A DNA stretch of 64,000 bases from Acanthopleuribacter pedis. Its GTDB lineage: Bacteria; Acidobacteriota; Holophagae; Acanthopleuribacterales; Acanthopleuribacteraceae. A program made the translations under genes and the position numbers. Where the stretch lies: positions 491,659-555,658 of the forward strand of contig NZ_JAFREP010000001.1 in NCBI RefSeq assembly GCF_017377855.1, given 5' to 3'. The notes below the pieces were generated by a model that made no database searches, was not told where the DNA came from, and worked only from the letters and a program-made list of their open reading frames with translations. The stretch's first letter is position 1. Every line of letters begins with the position of its first letter. Positions 8,603 through 19,503 of this stretch are shown here, piece after piece.

Positions 8603-10123
8603 ATGGATATCAGAGCGGAAGAGATCAGCAAGATTATTCGAGAGCAGATCACCGGCTACGAAGCTGACGTCGATACTGCCGAAATTGGTACCGTTGTCGC
8701 GGTAGGTGACGGTATTGCCCGCGTTTACGGGCTCGATAAAGCCATGTCCGGTGAGCTTCTGGACTTTCCCCACGACGTGGTCGGCATGGTACTGAACCTC
8801 GAAGAAGACAACGTGGGTGTTGTTTTGTTCGGCGGTGGTAGCAAAATTCGTGAAGGGGACACCGTTAAACGGACCGGTCGCCTGGCTTCAGTTCCCGTTG
8901 GGAAAGCCATGGTGGGTCGCGTTGTGAACCCCTTGGGTCTTCCCATCGATGGCAAAGGCCCCATCAAAAACGACGGTTTCAACCCTGTTGAGCGCATCGC
9001 GCCCGGCATCATTGCACGTAAGTCGGTTCACGAGCCCATGCAAACCGGTCTCAAGGCCGTTGACGCCATGATCCCCATCGGTCGCGGTCAGCGTGAGTTG
9101 ATCATTGGTGACCGCCAAACCGGTAAAACCGCCGTCGCCCTCGACACCATCATCAACCAAAAAGATACCGGCGTGATTTGTATCTACGTCGCCATCGGTC
9201 AGAAACGTTCGACCGTTGCCCAAGTTGTCGCCAAGCTCGAGCAATACGGCGCCATGGATCACACCATCGTTGTTTCCGCGACTGCCTCAGAGCCTTCGCC
9301 GCTCCTGTTCTTGGCGCCCTACTCCGGTTGCGCCATGGGCGAGTACTTCCGCGACCGCGGCGGTCACGTCCTGATCGTATACGATGATTTGTCCAAGCAA
9401 GCCGCTGCATACCGCGAACTTTCGCTGCTGTTGCGCCGTCCCCCGGGCCGTGAGGCTTTCCCCGGTGACGTTTTCTACCTGCACTCCCGCCTTTTGGAAC
9501 GTGCCGCCAAGCTGAACGACGACGAAGGCGGCGGTTCGATGACCGCGCTGCCCATCATCGAAACCCAGGCCGGTGACGTTTCCGCCTACATCCCAACCAA
9601 CGTTATTTCGATCACCGACGGTCAGATCTACCTTGAGGCCGACCTGTTTAACTCCGGTCAGCGTCCCGCCGTAAACGTGGGTATCTCCGTTTCCCGTGTT
9701 GGTGGTGCCGCCCAGACCAAAGGTGTGAAGAAGCTGTCCGGTACCCTGCGTCTCGATTTGGCCCAGTACCGTGAATTGGCCGCCTTCGCCCAGTTCGGTT
9801 CCGACTTGGACAAAGCGACCCAGGCTCAGTTGAACCGTGGTCAGCGCATGACCGAACTGCTCAAGCAGGATCAGTACGTGCCCCTGGTTGTTGAAAAAAT
9901 GATCTGCATCCTCTACGTGGGTGCCAAAGGCCACTTGGACGACATTCCTGTCGAAGCCATCGGGGCCTTTGAGAGCAAGTTCTACGACTTTATGGACGCC
10001 CACCATAGCGACCTGCTCAAGACCCTCAAAGAGAAACCCGCGTTGAACGACGACGTCGAGAAAAGCCTTACCTCCGCGATTAACGCTTTCAAGGAGCAGT
10101 TCCGGGCGGATATGGGAGTTTAA
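8603..10123 (+). CDS. atpA: F-type ATP synthase alpha subunit
   Basis: 506 residues, full length. Nucleotide-binding P-loop GDRQTGKT at 169-176, alpha-signature [17 protein letters not shown], and the N-terminal motif [12 protein letters not shown]. Non-catalytic head subunit of the membrane-bound ATP synthase. Starts 8 bases after the delta gene; atpG follows after 2 bases. Codon use is strongly biased (GGT, GTT, CGT, AAC), as expected for an abundant protein. Confidence 0.98.
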   Translation: MDIRAEEISKIIREQITGYEADVDTAEIGTVVAVGDGIARVYGLDKAMSGELLDFPHDVVGMVLNLEEDNVGVVLFGGGSKIREGDTVKRTGRLASVPVGKAMVGRVVNPLGLPIDGKGPIKNDGFNPVERIAPGIIARKSVHEPMQTGLKAVDAMIPIGRGQRELIIGDRQTGKTAVALDTIINQKDTGVICIYVAIGQKRSTVAQVVAKLEQYGAMDHTIVVSATASEPSPLLFLAPYSGCAMGEYFRDRGGHVLIVYDDLSKQAAAYRELSLLLRRPPGREAFPGDVFYLHSRLLERAAKLNDDEGGGSMTALPIIETQAGDVSAYIPTNVISITDGQIYLEADLFNSGQRPAVNVGISVSRVGGAAQTKGVKKLSGTLRLDLAQYRELAAFAQFGSDLDKATQAQLNRGQRMTELLKQDQYVPLVVEKMICILYVGAKGHLDDIPVEAIGAFESKFYDFMDAHHSDLLKTLKEKPALNDDVEKSLTSAINAFKEQFRADMGV

Positions 10124-10125
10124 CC

Positions 10126-10980
10126 ATGCCAAACCTACTCGATATACGTCGCCGTATTAAGAGTACGAAAAACACGCAGCAGATCACCAAAGCCATGAAA
10201 ATGGTTTCTGCTTCGCGTTTGCGCCGCACCTCGGAGCGCGCCATGGGCGCGCGTCCTTATGCCGAGCGGATTGAAGCGGTTCATGCTTCCATTCTGGCGC
10301 GTCTCCCCGAGGCCGACTCCGAGTACTACCGTCAAAAAGAAGGCAAAACCTTGATCGTGGCGCTGGCCGGCGACAAAGGTCTTTGCGGTGCGTTTAACGC
10401 CAACATCTTTAAGCAAGCCGAGAAGATGTTGGCCCAACGCGGCGTTGAGAACTGTCTGTTGATGACCATCGGTAAAAAACCGACCGTGCATTTCCGTCGT
10501 CACGACGCCATGTTTGAATCCTTCAGTGATGTCTTCCGCGATGTGAGCTTCGCCCTGGCCGAAAACATCAGCCAGGTGTTGATCAAGTCCTTTGCGAGCG
10601 GTGAATGTGCCCGGGTTGTGCTGCTGTACAACAAGTTCAAAAACGTTTTGGTTCAAGAAGTGACCGAGCAGCCCCTGTTGCCGCTCGAGCCGAAGACCCA
10701 AAGCGACGCCGTCAACCAGGGCGGTGTTGAACACCTTGCCGAGCCCTCGCTTCAAGAGATCCTCGAAGATTTGGCGCCGCGCGTGGTAACTACTCAGGTT
10801 TACCAAGCGCTGCTGGAATCCTGCGCGTCGGAACACGCCGCTCGGATGACCGCGATGGACGCGGCGACCAATAACGCGAAAGACATGATCGAGAAATTAA
10901 CACTGGAAATGAACAAAGCACGTCAAGCCGCGATCACCACCGAGCTGATTGAGGTCGTAAGTGGTGCTGCCGCACTCTAG
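10126..10980 (+). CDS. atpG: F-type ATP synthase gamma subunit
   Basis: 284 residues, normal length for the central rotor shaft. Begins with LLDIRRRIKSTKNTQQITKA and ends with MTAMDAATNNAKDMIEKLTL plus NKARQAAITTELIEVVSGA, the two conserved helices that form the coiled-coil shaft. GDKGLCGAFNANI is also a family hallmark. Sits in the usual place between alpha and beta genes. Confidence 0.97.
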   Translation: MPNLLDIRRRIKSTKNTQQITKAMKMVSASRLRRTSERAMGARPYAERIEAVHASILARLPEADSEYYRQKEGKTLIVALAGDKGLCGAFNANIFKQAEKMLAQRGVENCLLMTIGKKPTVHFRRHDAMFESFSDVFRDVSFALAENISQVLIKSFASGECARVVLLYNKFKNVLVQEVTEQPLLPLEPKTQSDAVNQGGVEHLAEPSLQEILEDLAPRVVTTQVYQALLESCASEHAARMTAMDAATNNAKDMIEKLTLEMNKARQAAITTELIEVVSGAAAL

Positions 10981-10994
10981 CCGGACCCGGCTAG

Positions 10995-12434
<1,440 letters not shown>

Positions 12435-12457
12435 TCCGGCCCGAGAGGTAGGTTTCC

Positions 12458-12850
12458 ATGCAACTACAAGTCTTGACGCCTGAAGCAGAAGCGCTCTGTA
12501 CCGACGTTTCCTCGGTGAACCTCCAGGGTTGCCGCGGCCGGTTGGGCATTCTGGAATCCCACACCAACTTCATCAGTAAGCTGGATTTCGGTGTCCTTGA
12601 GTACACCGAGGCCGGCAAGCATTATGAAATGCTGTGTGGTTCCGGGATTGTGGAAGTCAACAACAACCAGGTCACCGTCCTGGTTCGCAGCGCCGAGCGC
12701 AACGACGATGTCAATATCGACCGTGCCAAGGAAGCGCTGCAACGTGCCAAGTCCCGTTTGGGCTCCAACGACAAAGAAGTCAATTTGGAGCGCGCACAGG
12801 ACGCCCAGGCGCGTGCCGCCCAACGCCTGCGTTTCGTCGGCAAACTTTAA
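12458..12850 (+). CDS. atpC: F-type ATP synthase epsilon subunit
   Basis: 130 residues. N-terminal beta-sandwich (LQVLTPEAEALCTDVSSVNL, GRLGILESHTNFISKLDFG) and a C-terminal two-helix region (DRAKEALQRAKSRLG, ERAQDAQARAAQRL) of the regulatory type that can brake ATP hydrolysis. Last gene of the operon; a 15-bp perfect hairpin follows at once. Confidence 0.95.
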   Translation: MQLQVLTPEAEALCTDVSSVNLQGCRGRLGILESHTNFISKLDFGVLEYTEAGKHYEMLCGSGIVEVNNNQVTVLVRSAERNDDVNIDRAKEALQRAKSRLGSNDKEVNLERAQDAQARAAQRLRFVGKL

Positions 12851-12857
12851 TTTAATC

Positions 12858-12893
12858 CAAGGCCCGCGTTGTTTCTGCAACGCGGGCCTTGGT
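12858..12893 (+). terminator. hairpin after the ATP synthase operon
   Basis: Perfect 15-bp stem (CCAAGGCCCGCGTTG / CAACGCGGGCCTTGG) with a 6-base loop, 8 bases after the atpC stop. There is no T-run on either side, so it may be a transcript-end stabiliser or a terminator that does not need a U-tract. The next gene starts only 27 bases later. Confidence 0.7.
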
Positions 12894-12919
12894 GTATCCA
12901 GCCGTTGCTCGGAGGCTGA

Positions 12920-13612
12920 ATGGGCGACTGGAAACCCTTGCCCCTGGCGCAACCCCGGCGCGGATACCGCTATTCAGTCGACGCCTTGCTTTTGGCCGGC
13001 TTTACGCTTGCGTTTTCACCCCGTCGTTGGCTGGACATCGGTACCGGCTGCGGGGTGATTGCTTTTTATTTGGGGCGCTGTTTGCCCGCGTCACGGGGGG
13101 TTGCCGTGGAGCGACAGCCCCAATTGGCCGCTTTTGCGCGGCAGAACCTAGCCGACCGTTCTGTTTTGGTCGTTCAGGGTGATGCGCGAACCTTTCCCTG
13201 GCGCGCCCACGCTTTTGATCTCTTGGTGTGTAACCCGCCTTTTTACCTGCCGGGACACGGCAAAATCAAAAAAGATCCCGTTGCGGCCCATGCGCGCCAC
13301 GCCTTTTTCGGTACCTTTGATGATTTTTTAACCGCGCTTCAGCCCGCATTAACGCCCGCGGGTCGGGTGTGTGGGGTTTTGCCCGCCGATGTTTATGCGC
13401 GCTTATCGCCGGGATGGGAACAAGCCGGTTGGTTTCCCGACGCTGTTTTGCGGGTCGCTTCCTTCGCGGATCGGCCCGCCGGTTTGGTTTGTTTTTCACT
13501 GGTTCGCGGCCAACCGGTCACGCCCGCGTCTCGCGATCTGGTTCTTTATCGGGCCCATCGTGTTTATACCGACGCCGCAACCGCATTTTTTGCACGATTA
13601 ACCCGCGATTAG
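12920..13612 (+). CDS. tRNA1(Val) (adenine-37-N6)-methyltransferase-like protein
   Basis: 230 residues, ATG after CGGAGG. The opening QPRRGYRYSVDALLLAGF is the signature of the TrmN6/YfiC family. The SAM-binding motif I is LDIGTGCGVIAFYLG, and the catalytic motif IV is NPPFY, as in N6-adenine methyltransferases. These enzymes methylate adenine 37 of tRNA1(Val) in E. coli; the substrate here is inferred from family. It follows the atpC hairpin closely. Confidence 0.8.
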   Translation: MGDWKPLPLAQPRRGYRYSVDALLLAGFTLAFSPRRWLDIGTGCGVIAFYLGRCLPASRGVAVERQPQLAAFARQNLADRSVLVVQGDARTFPWRAHAFDLLVCNPPFYLPGHGKIKKDPVAAHARHAFFGTFDDFLTALQPALTPAGRVCGVLPADVYARLSPGWEQAGWFPDAVLRVASFADRPAGLVCFSLVRGQPVTPASRDLVLYRAHRVYTDAATAFFARLTRD

Positions 13613-13659
13613 TCGGCTTCTCGGTTTCGTCTTGCTCGCAATCATTGTTAGAATGTCAG

Positions 13660-13854
13660 TTAGCCCGCATTTCTCACAAGGATTCGTCGCGAGAAACTGA
13701 AAGCCTTATGCGTACGAAGATTACGACGGAGAGACGGCACAGGCGTAGCAGCGCTACGGCGAAGGCGGCTCGACCGAGTAATGCGGAAGGCCGCCCCCTC
13801 GTAATCGCATGGGTTTCGGCTTCGTAGCAGAATTCCTTGTGAGAAATGCGGGTT
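13660..13854. repeat. palindromic intergenic repeat, copy 1
   Basis: About 193 bases bounded by inverted ends: TAGCCCGCATTTCTCACAAGG at 13661 and CCTTGTGAGAAATGCGGG ending at 13852. One arm (ATTCGTCGCGAGAAACTGAAAGCCTT) reappears, reverse-complemented, near the right end of the copies at 35138 and 55603, so this copy is in the opposite orientation. No open frame. It lies between the methyltransferase gene and the LivJ-like gene and probably pushed the promoter of the latter close to the gene. Confidence 0.8.
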
Positions 13855-13928
13855 CGTTAATTCAAAAGATTCGCGGGCTCATGGGGCACATCCGTGACAT
13901 CCGAACTTTATGCTTGAGGAGCAGTTAT

Positions 13929-15104
13929 ATGAATGGTTTGAGGTGGCGTTTTATTTCCACCCTGACGGCAGTGCTGTTTTTGTTGACTTCCTGTGGTGGC
14001 GATAAGATCAAAATCGGGGTCATCATTCCGCAGGAAGGGACGCTCGGGGACTACGGGTACCAAATCCGTTCCGGTATTGAACTGGCTTATAAAAATCTCG
14101 ATACATCGGACAAGCGTCGTGAGTACGAGCTGATCTGGGAGATTGAGGAATCAGATCTCGACAAGGTCGAAGAAGCCTTCGAGCGGCTGCGCAAAGCCGG
14201 CGTTCAGGCGATCATCGGCGCGGCCTCTTCCGCTGCGACCATGCGGCTTGCACCCTTGGCGAACAAACACAAAATCATTTTGCTGAGCCCGGCGAGTTCT
14301 TCGCCCGAAATCAACGAGGGTTCCGGCGATTTCATTTTCCGTAACCACCCTTCGGATACCCTGGAAGCACAGAAGCTGAGCAATGTGATTTTCCAAAAAG
14401 CACGTCTCCAGAAAGTATTGATGGTTCGTGCCCAAGACGCCTACAGTGAAGGTATTACCTTTGAACTGCTGAAGTTTGCGCGTCAGAACAGCGACCGTCT
14501 CCCCAACGAGGTGGTTAAGTTCAGCCATAACCCGGCCGACGTCGATTGGACCTCCGTGGTTGATCGAATTGTCGAAATCAAACCCCAGGGCGTGTTCCTG
14601 GCCGCTTACCACGATGCCTTGGTTCCGCTTTTGAAAGAGATCCGTGCACGTGAAGCATTGAACAAAACCTACATTTTCACTTCTTCCTCCCTGATCGTTG
14701 ACGAAGCCGTTAAAGAGCTTGGTCCCGAGGGGCTCGAAGGCATCATTTTTACCGGTTACCACTGGGATCCTATGGAAAACAAGCCTGAGATTCTTGAGTT
14801 TACCGAGAAGTTTAAGGCCGATCACCACGCCGATCCAACCTTGTTCGCCGCCACCGGTTACGACGCGTTTAACATCCTCGTGACTGTGTTCGAAGAAACC
14901 GATCACGTCATTCCCGATGATCTGCGCGCGCGGTTTAACAAAGAGCCGTTCAAAGGTATTTTGGGTGAGACCGACTTCAGTAAGCGGGGCGACATCACCC
15001 GGATTCCGGTTGTGTACACCGTTGAAGACGGTTCCAAGGTTGAATTACGGGCCGAGGTTATCGACAAAATCAAAGACGATATCCTGACGCGTTTGGAAGA
15101 CTAG
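13929..15104 (+). CDS. LivJ-like periplasmic binding lipoprotein (type 1 PBP)
   Basis: 391 residues from the ATG at 13929, which has GAGGAG upstream; the longer frame from 13809 would start inside the repeat. Lipoprotein signal peptide with lipobox LLTSC (Cys 22). Mature protein starts IKIGVIIPQEGTLGDYGYQI and continues IIGAASSAATMRLAPLANKH, LLSPASSSPEINEG and FAATGYDAFNILV, a type 1 periplasmic-binding fold as in branched-chain amino acid ABC receptors. No permease or ATPase genes are adjacent, so it may serve a remote transporter or act as a sensor. Ligand unknown. Confidence 0.88.
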   Translation: MNGLRWRFISTLTAVLFLLTSCGGDKIKIGVIIPQEGTLGDYGYQIRSGIELAYKNLDTSDKRREYELIWEIEESDLDKVEEAFERLRKAGVQAIIGAASSAATMRLAPLANKHKIILLSPASSSPEINEGSGDFIFRNHPSDTLEAQKLSNVIFQKARLQKVLMVRAQDAYSEGITFELLKFARQNSDRLPNEVVKFSHNPADVDWTSVVDRIVEIKPQGVFLAAYHDALVPLLKEIRAREALNKTYIFTSSSLIVDEAVKELGPEGLEGIIFTGYHWDPMENKPEILEFTEKFKADHHADPTLFAATGYDAFNILVTVFEETDHVIPDDLRARFNKEPFKGILGETDFSKRGDITRIPVVYTVEDGSKVELRAEVIDKIKDDILTRLED

Positions 15105-15146
15105 CCCATATGCGTGCGCGGGCGTTGTCCCGCGCATGGTGCGCCA

Positions 15147-15262
15147 AGCCCGTGATCCGATCACGGGTACAACCTTGCTCTAAAAAATAAAAAGCCCGTG
15201 ATCCGATCACGGGTACAACCTTAGCTCTAAAAACATAGAAGCCCGTGATCCGATCACGGGCT
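15147..15262 (+). terminator. three tandem palindromic hairpins, last one a rho-independent terminator
   Basis: The 20-base palindrome-like unit GCCCGTGATCCGATCACGGG occurs at 15148, 15194 and 15241, spaced 46-47 bases; the first two units also share the tail TACAACCTT and an A-rich spacer. The third is followed directly by CTTTTTTC and is a strong intrinsic terminator for the plus-strand lipoprotein gene. The minus-strand STAS gene ends at 15288, so the same hairpins may end that transcript too. Confidence 0.8.
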
Positions 15263-15287
15263 TTTTTCATGGGCGATTTGGGCCGGG

Positions 15288-15626
15288 TTAGCGGAAGGAT
15301 TGAACCGCGTCTTCGACGGAATCGTAAATGTGGAAAACGGTGATAAGGGCGGTGAGCTGTAACAAGCTGTAAATTTTGCTCGCCAGGTTGCAAATGTGTA
15401 ACTGGCCGCCGCGATTGTTAATCGTCATGTGACAGGAAACGAGTTCACCGATGCCGGAACTGTCGATGTACTTGAGGCCGCCCAAATCGAGAACGATTTT
15501 TTTCGTCCCGCCTTCGACCACTTGATTGATGATCTCGCGTAGTTTGACGTCACCTTCGCCAATCGTAACTTTTCCTGATATTTCAATGATTTTAATTTCA
15601 CCGCGGTCTTCAATCTTACTCTTCAT
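15288..15626 (-). CDS. STAS-domain anti-sigma factor antagonist (SpoIIAA/RsbV-like)
   Basis: 112 residues from the ATG at 15626, chosen over an upstream ATG because GGGAG lies 8 bases before it. Single STAS domain: IKIIEISGKVTIGEGDVKLR, then KIVLDLGGLKYIDSSGIGEL, where DSSG holds the serine that partner kinases phosphorylate in this family. Proteins of this type bind anti-sigma kinases in partner switching. No anti-sigma kinase or phosphatase gene is next to it, so its partner is elsewhere. Confidence 0.88.
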   Translation of the reverse strand: MKSKIEDRGEIKIIEISGKVTIGEGDVKLREIINQVVEGGTKKIVLDLGGLKYIDSSGIGELVSCHMTINNRGGQLHICNLASKIYSLLQLTALITVFHIYDSVEDAVQSFR

Positions 15627-15845
15627 GGTATGGCTCCCTTTGTCAATGTTGGCGGTTGGTATATTATACCTGAACAAATTGAAACCGGGTGGGGAACGTC
15701 CGTGTTAACAATGACTTTGCCGGCAACAAGGGGTTCGTCCGAAGGCGTTTTCGGGTGAATGGGTTGCTTGGATCAATGCTTGCGAGGGGTTTCGTTTTGA
15801 CGCAGCAACCCTTGACCGCAATGCAGCGTAAGCCGGGAGGCTGTT

Positions 15846-16451
15846 GTGATTGGATATTTGAAAGGACGCTTAAAAGCGGCCGAGGACGGCCATCTGTTGC
15901 TTGAGGTGGCCGGGGTTGGTTACGAGGTGTTTGTCGGCGTGGTGGATCCTTATATGCCGCGTTTGGGCGCGGCGTGCGAATTGTGGATTCATACCCATGT
16001 TCGCGAGGATCAACTGGCGTTGTTTGGTTTTGCGGACGCCGCCGCCAAAAAAATTTTTTTGTTGTTGTTGGGGGTTTCGGGGGTCGGCCCCAAGTTGGCG
16101 ATGGCCGTCGTTGCCACGCTTTCAGCGCGAGAGCTGTTTGACGCCGTGCATTTGGGGAACCTTAAGGCTTTGACCGCCGTGCCCGGTGTAGGCAAAAAGG
16201 TGGCCGAACGGCTGACCCTTGAATTAAAGGATAAAATGATGCCGGTCATGCAACAGGGCGGCGCGCTTCAGGCTGGTTTGCCGCAAGAGGGCCGTGAATG
16301 GCACGATCTCATGGACGCCTTGTCCGGTCTGGGCTTTTCTGACCAGAAGATTCGGAACGTGCTAAAATTGGCGCGCGCCGAGTTCGCTGGTCAATCTGTT
16401 GAGATCAACCAACTTCTCAAATATTCGCTTCAAAAGATTAAACAGTGCTAG
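15846..16451 (+). CDS. ruvA: Holliday junction branch migration protein RuvA
   Basis: 201 residues, GTG start after [15 protein letters not shown] opening, OB-fold N-terminal domain, two helix-hairpin-helix motifs ([35 protein letters not shown]), and C-terminal domain III ([19 protein letters not shown]) that contacts RuvB. It holds the junction as a tetramer while RuvB pumps DNA. Overlaps ruvB by 7 bases. ruvC is not adjacent. Confidence 0.97.
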   Translation: MIGYLKGRLKAAEDGHLLLEVAGVGYEVFVGVVDPYMPRLGAACELWIHTHVREDQLALFGFADAAAKKIFLLLLGVSGVGPKLAMAVVATLSARELFDAVHLGNLKALTAVPGVGKKVAERLTLELKDKMMPVMQQGGALQAGLPQEGREWHDLMDALSGLGFSDQKIRNVLKLARAEFAGQSVEINQLLKYSLQKIKQC

Positions 16452-17458
16452 AACCCCGAGAAACCGAAAAAGAGTTCGATGTCGGCCTGCGGCCGCGCGC
16501 CTTAGCTGATTACATCGGCCAGTCGGCGATGAAGGAAAACCTGTCTATTTTTATTCGTGCGGCGCGGAAACGACAGGCTCCCCTCGATCACGTCTTGCTC
16601 TACGGCCCGCCGGGCTTGGGGAAAACCACCATGGCCAACATTATCGCCACCGAAATGGGCGGCTCTTTCCAGTCGACCTCAGGACCCGCGATTGAGCGTG
16701 CCGGCGATTTGGCCTCCATTCTGACCAACTTAAGCGCCTTCGATGTTTTGTTTATCGACGAGATCCACCGGCTTCCCTCCGTGGTAGAAGAAGTGCTTTA
16801 TCCCGCCATGGAAGATTTTCAACTGGACATCGTGATCGGCCAAGGGCCGGGGGCGCGTTCCGTAAAGATTGATTTACCACCTTTTACCCTGGTGGGGGCG
16901 ACCACCCGAGCGGGTTTGTTGTCCACCCCTTTGTTTGACCGATTCGGGGTCGTCCATCGGCTTGAGTTTTACACCACGAACGAGTTGGTGCAGATTCTCA
17001 AGCGCAGCGCCCAACTTCTCAACATCGGTATCGATGACGACGGTGCCGCCACCATTGCCCGTCGTGCCCGCGGTACCCCTCGGGTCGCCAACCGTTTGCT
17101 GCGTCGCTGTCGTGATTTTGCCGAGGTGGTCGGTGAGGGTTTTATCGATCACAAGGGCGCCCTGTACGCGCTTGATTCGCTAGGGGTTGACCAGTTGGGT
17201 CTCGAAGAAAGCCACCGTAGTTTGTTAAATTGTATTGCCCGTAAGTTCTCCGGGGGGCCGGTGGGTTTGTCCACGCTTTCGGCGGCTTTGGGTGAAGAGA
17301 AAGATTCTATCGAAGATGTCCAGGAACCCTACTTGATTCAGCAGGGTTTGTTAGAGCGAACCCCGCGTGGTCGTAAAATTACGCCGGCCGGCATGGTCCA
17401 CATCGGTCTTAAAGATGCGGTCCCTTACCAGCCAAAGTTGTTTGAGGATGATGTCTGA
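16445..17458 (+). CDS. ruvB: Holliday junction DNA helicase RuvB
   Basis: 337 residues, GTG start within the end of ruvA. Walker [10 protein letters not shown], Walker [10 protein letters not shown], sensor motif [15 protein letters not shown], arginine finger region [13 protein letters not shown] and C-terminal winged helix ([16 protein letters not shown]). Forms the hexameric motor of the RuvAB complex. The gene for a sigma-54 activator starts inside its last codons, so the three genes are probably one operon. Confidence 0.98.
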   Translation: MLEPRETEKEFDVGLRPRALADYIGQSAMKENLSIFIRAARKRQAPLDHVLLYGPPGLGKTTMANIIATEMGGSFQSTSGPAIERAGDLASILTNLSAFDVLFIDEIHRLPSVVEEVLYPAMEDFQLDIVIGQGPGARSVKIDLPPFTLVGATTRAGLLSTPLFDRFGVVHRLEFYTTNELVQILKRSAQLLNIGIDDDGAATIARRARGTPRVANRLLRRCRDFAEVVGEGFIDHKGALYALDSLGVDQLGLEESHRSLLNCIARKFSGGPVGLSTLSAALGEEKDSIEDVQEPYLIQQGLLERTPRGRKITPAGMVHIGLKDAVPYQPKLFEDDV

Positions 17459-19127
17459 TCAGCACACACAATCGGTAAAATTATTTTTTCGCACCTTCGA
17501 AAACCATTTATCGCGCATTCGGGACGACGGCAAAGATGCCAACCAGGCTTATCGCGCGCAGGTTTTGCTGAGCCAAATCGCCCTGTTTGAAAAAGCGATT
17601 TTGGAAGACGGCGGCGGCGGCGGTGCGACCGGCGACATTCAGAGCTTTGTTGAACTGATCGACATTGAAGCCTTTGGGGACCTAGCCGCTTGGGCGGTTG
17701 ACCAGACCGCGGTGACCGGTATCCGCGCGGTTCACTTCCTCGACCAAAGCGGCGAATGGCATTGTCTGGCCGGCGAGGGCATTTTGCCCATGCGCTTGCG
17801 CGCGGGAGAATGGTTGCGCTCCGGCTTGGTTGCCCAGTTGCAGCAAGCCAAAAACATGTTCATCACCTACCTCTTTGGCCAGCCCCGTTTGGTGCTGCAA
17901 TTTGAGGAAGGTGAGACCGCCGTGGATCGCGGTAAAATGGCGTTGTTTTTTGCGCGGTTGCTCCCGATTTTTGTAACTGATCGGATTGGTGAGACCAATA
18001 CCTACGCCGCCGACCGGGCCGTTATTGCCAAAGATCCTCATTTTTGTGACCTGCTCGGTTTAATTGAAAAAGCTGCCAATAAAGATGTCAGCATTTTGCT
18101 TGAAGGCGAGAGTGGGACCGGTAAAGAAGTGATTGCCAACTTCATCCATCGTCATTCGCCCCGTGCCGGCAAACCCATTGTGGCCGTGAACTGCGCCGCG
18201 ATTCCCGCCGGTTTGATTGAAAGTGAACTTTTTGGTCACGAAAAAGGCGCCTTTACCAACGCCTACAACCGCCAAATCGGACGGGTGGAAGAGGCTGACG
18301 GCGGCACTTTGTTCCTGGATGAAATCGGTGAGATGCCCTTTGCGATGCAGGCCAAATTGCTGCGTTTCCTGCAGCTTCACGAGTTCCACCGCGTTGGTGG
18401 TAAAAATAAGATCTCGGTTGATGTGCGCATTGTAGCCGCGACCAATCGCCATCTTAAAGATCAGGTTGCCAAAGGGGAATTCCGCGAGGATTTGTACTAC
18501 CGCCTGTCCGTGATGCCTTTTGTGATTCCGCCTTTGCGGGAGCGCATCGATGATATTGCCGCCTTGTCCGAATTCTTTTTCGATAAATACGGACGTGCTT
18601 TTGGGTTTGCCCCCTTAAAAATTGATCCCGCCATTTACCAGCATTTGGTTGCTTATGCGTTTCCCGGCAACGTGCGCGAACTGGAGAACCTGATTCAAAA
18701 CATCTTGGTGATCGCCCAGGGTGGTAATTTGAGTGTGGCCCATTTGCCGCCGAACATTCGTGAACTGACCCCGGTCAACCTGCCGGAGCGGGCCGTGGGC
18801 AGTCCCAAGCGGGTGTGGCGCCCGCGCTCCAGTTACGGTCGTAATTTTAAGTGGCGACGTGGGCGTTCTACCGCCGCTGCCGCGGCCGGCAACCCCGAGC
18901 TTGAACGTCTGTTGTCGCAGACCCCGAAAAACAATGACGAGTTGAAATTACTCAAGCAGGAAATTCAAAATTACGCCTCGGACTTAACCCTTCTCGTTGA
19001 ACACCGCTTCCTGAAAGATTTGTTGGACCGTGCCGAGGGCTCCATGCCCAAGGCCAGCACCTTGGGGAATATCAACCGCACCCTGCTTTACAAAATGATC
19101 GACCGAACCAAACATCTGGATGACTAA
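17451..19127 (+). CDS. sigma-54-dependent transcriptional activator without receiver domain (GAFTNA variant)
   Basis: About 558 residues; start taken at the ATG pair 17448/17451 that overlaps the ruvB stop, with GAGG just before. N-terminal region (about 1-190) has no receiver aspartate and looks GAF-like. AAA+ domain about 195-430: Walker A GESGTGKE, contact loop GAFTNA instead of GAFTGA, Walker [24 protein letters not shown] basic linker ([19 protein letters not shown]) precedes a C-terminal Fis-like helix-turn-helix ([19 protein letters not shown]). Signal input is probably a ligand or protein at the GAF part. Coupling to ruvAB is unexpected. Confidence 0.88.
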   Translation: MSDQHTQSVKLFFRTFENHLSRIRDDGKDANQAYRAQVLLSQIALFEKAILEDGGGGGATGDIQSFVELIDIEAFGDLAAWAVDQTAVTGIRAVHFLDQSGEWHCLAGEGILPMRLRAGEWLRSGLVAQLQQAKNMFITYLFGQPRLVLQFEEGETAVDRGKMALFFARLLPIFVTDRIGETNTYAADRAVIAKDPHFCDLLGLIEKAANKDVSILLEGESGTGKEVIANFIHRHSPRAGKPIVAVNCAAIPAGLIESELFGHEKGAFTNAYNRQIGRVEEADGGTLFLDEIGEMPFAMQAKLLRFLQLHEFHRVGGKNKISVDVRIVAATNRHLKDQVAKGEFREDLYYRLSVMPFVIPPLRERIDDIAALSEFFFDKYGRAFGFAPLKIDPAIYQHLVAYAFPGNVRELENLIQNILVIAQGGNLSVAHLPPNIRELTPVNLPERAVGSPKRVWRPRSSYGRNFKWRRGRSTAAAAAGNPELERLLSQTPKNNDELKLLKQEIQNYASDLTLLVEHRFLKDLLDRAEGSMPKASTLGNINRTLLYKMIDRTKHLDD

Positions 19128-19418
19128 CCGGTGCCCATTTTGTCGTTTGTTGAGAGACGCCGTTTTCGCCGCGAGAGACAGTTGTAACGACCGGGGCGGT
19201 GACCCTTTTTCGGCTTGCTAACTTTCCTGAAAAGCGACGGAACATCAGGAATAAAAGAGGTTGTGGCGCCACCAAAACGGTGGGGCGGGGTAGCCTGGTA
19301 GCTTGTTGGGAGGCACTGGCCGGCAAGGGTTCGGCGTCTAGGGAGCGCCGCCACAACCCCGTGTCGCGTCGGTGTTGGTGCGAGGGGCGGGGTTTGTATC
19401 CGTCGGCGGGGGTTGTAA
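19128..19418. other. intergenic region with a 100-bp inverted-repeat element
   Basis: No gene seen. A 100-base segment (19259-19358) is bounded by the perfect inverted ends GGTTGTGGCG / CGCCACAACC and contains an inner hairpin CCACC-AAAAC-GGTGG. It sits just upstream of the sigma-54 promoter at 19419. It may be a small repeat or a structured leader on an upstream transcript; no second copy was found in the window. Confidence 0.4.
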
Positions 19419-19435
19419 CTGGCAGGGGATTTGCA
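19419..19435 (+). promoter_or_regulatory. sigma-54 (-24/-12) promoter of the 19504 gene
   Basis: CTGGCAGGGGATTTGCA: GG at 19421-19422, exactly 10 bases, GC at 19433-19434, against the consensus TGGCACG-N4-TTGCA. About 70 bases before the start codon. Confidence 0.65.
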
Positions 19436-19503
19436 AAGTGTGTCGGCGGAGCTTATATTGTCATTCAGGCAATAAGGCCAAACCCCGCAACACGGTGTAA
19501 GCC

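Noticed and set aside
13809..13928. N-terminal extension of the LivJ-like protein
   Set aside because: It would be translated from inside the repeat and hide the lipoprotein signal peptide; GAGGAG supports the start at 13929.
15147..15262. CRISPR-like regular repeats
   Set aside because: Only three units, each a full palindrome, with near-identical A-rich spacers and a T-run after the last; this is a terminator array, not a CRISPR.
19259..19358. tRNA-like segment (GGGGTAGCCTGGTAGC ... GGGTTCGG)
   Set aside because: D-arm- and T-arm-like words are present but no cloverleaf with consistent acceptor and anticodon stems can be drawn.
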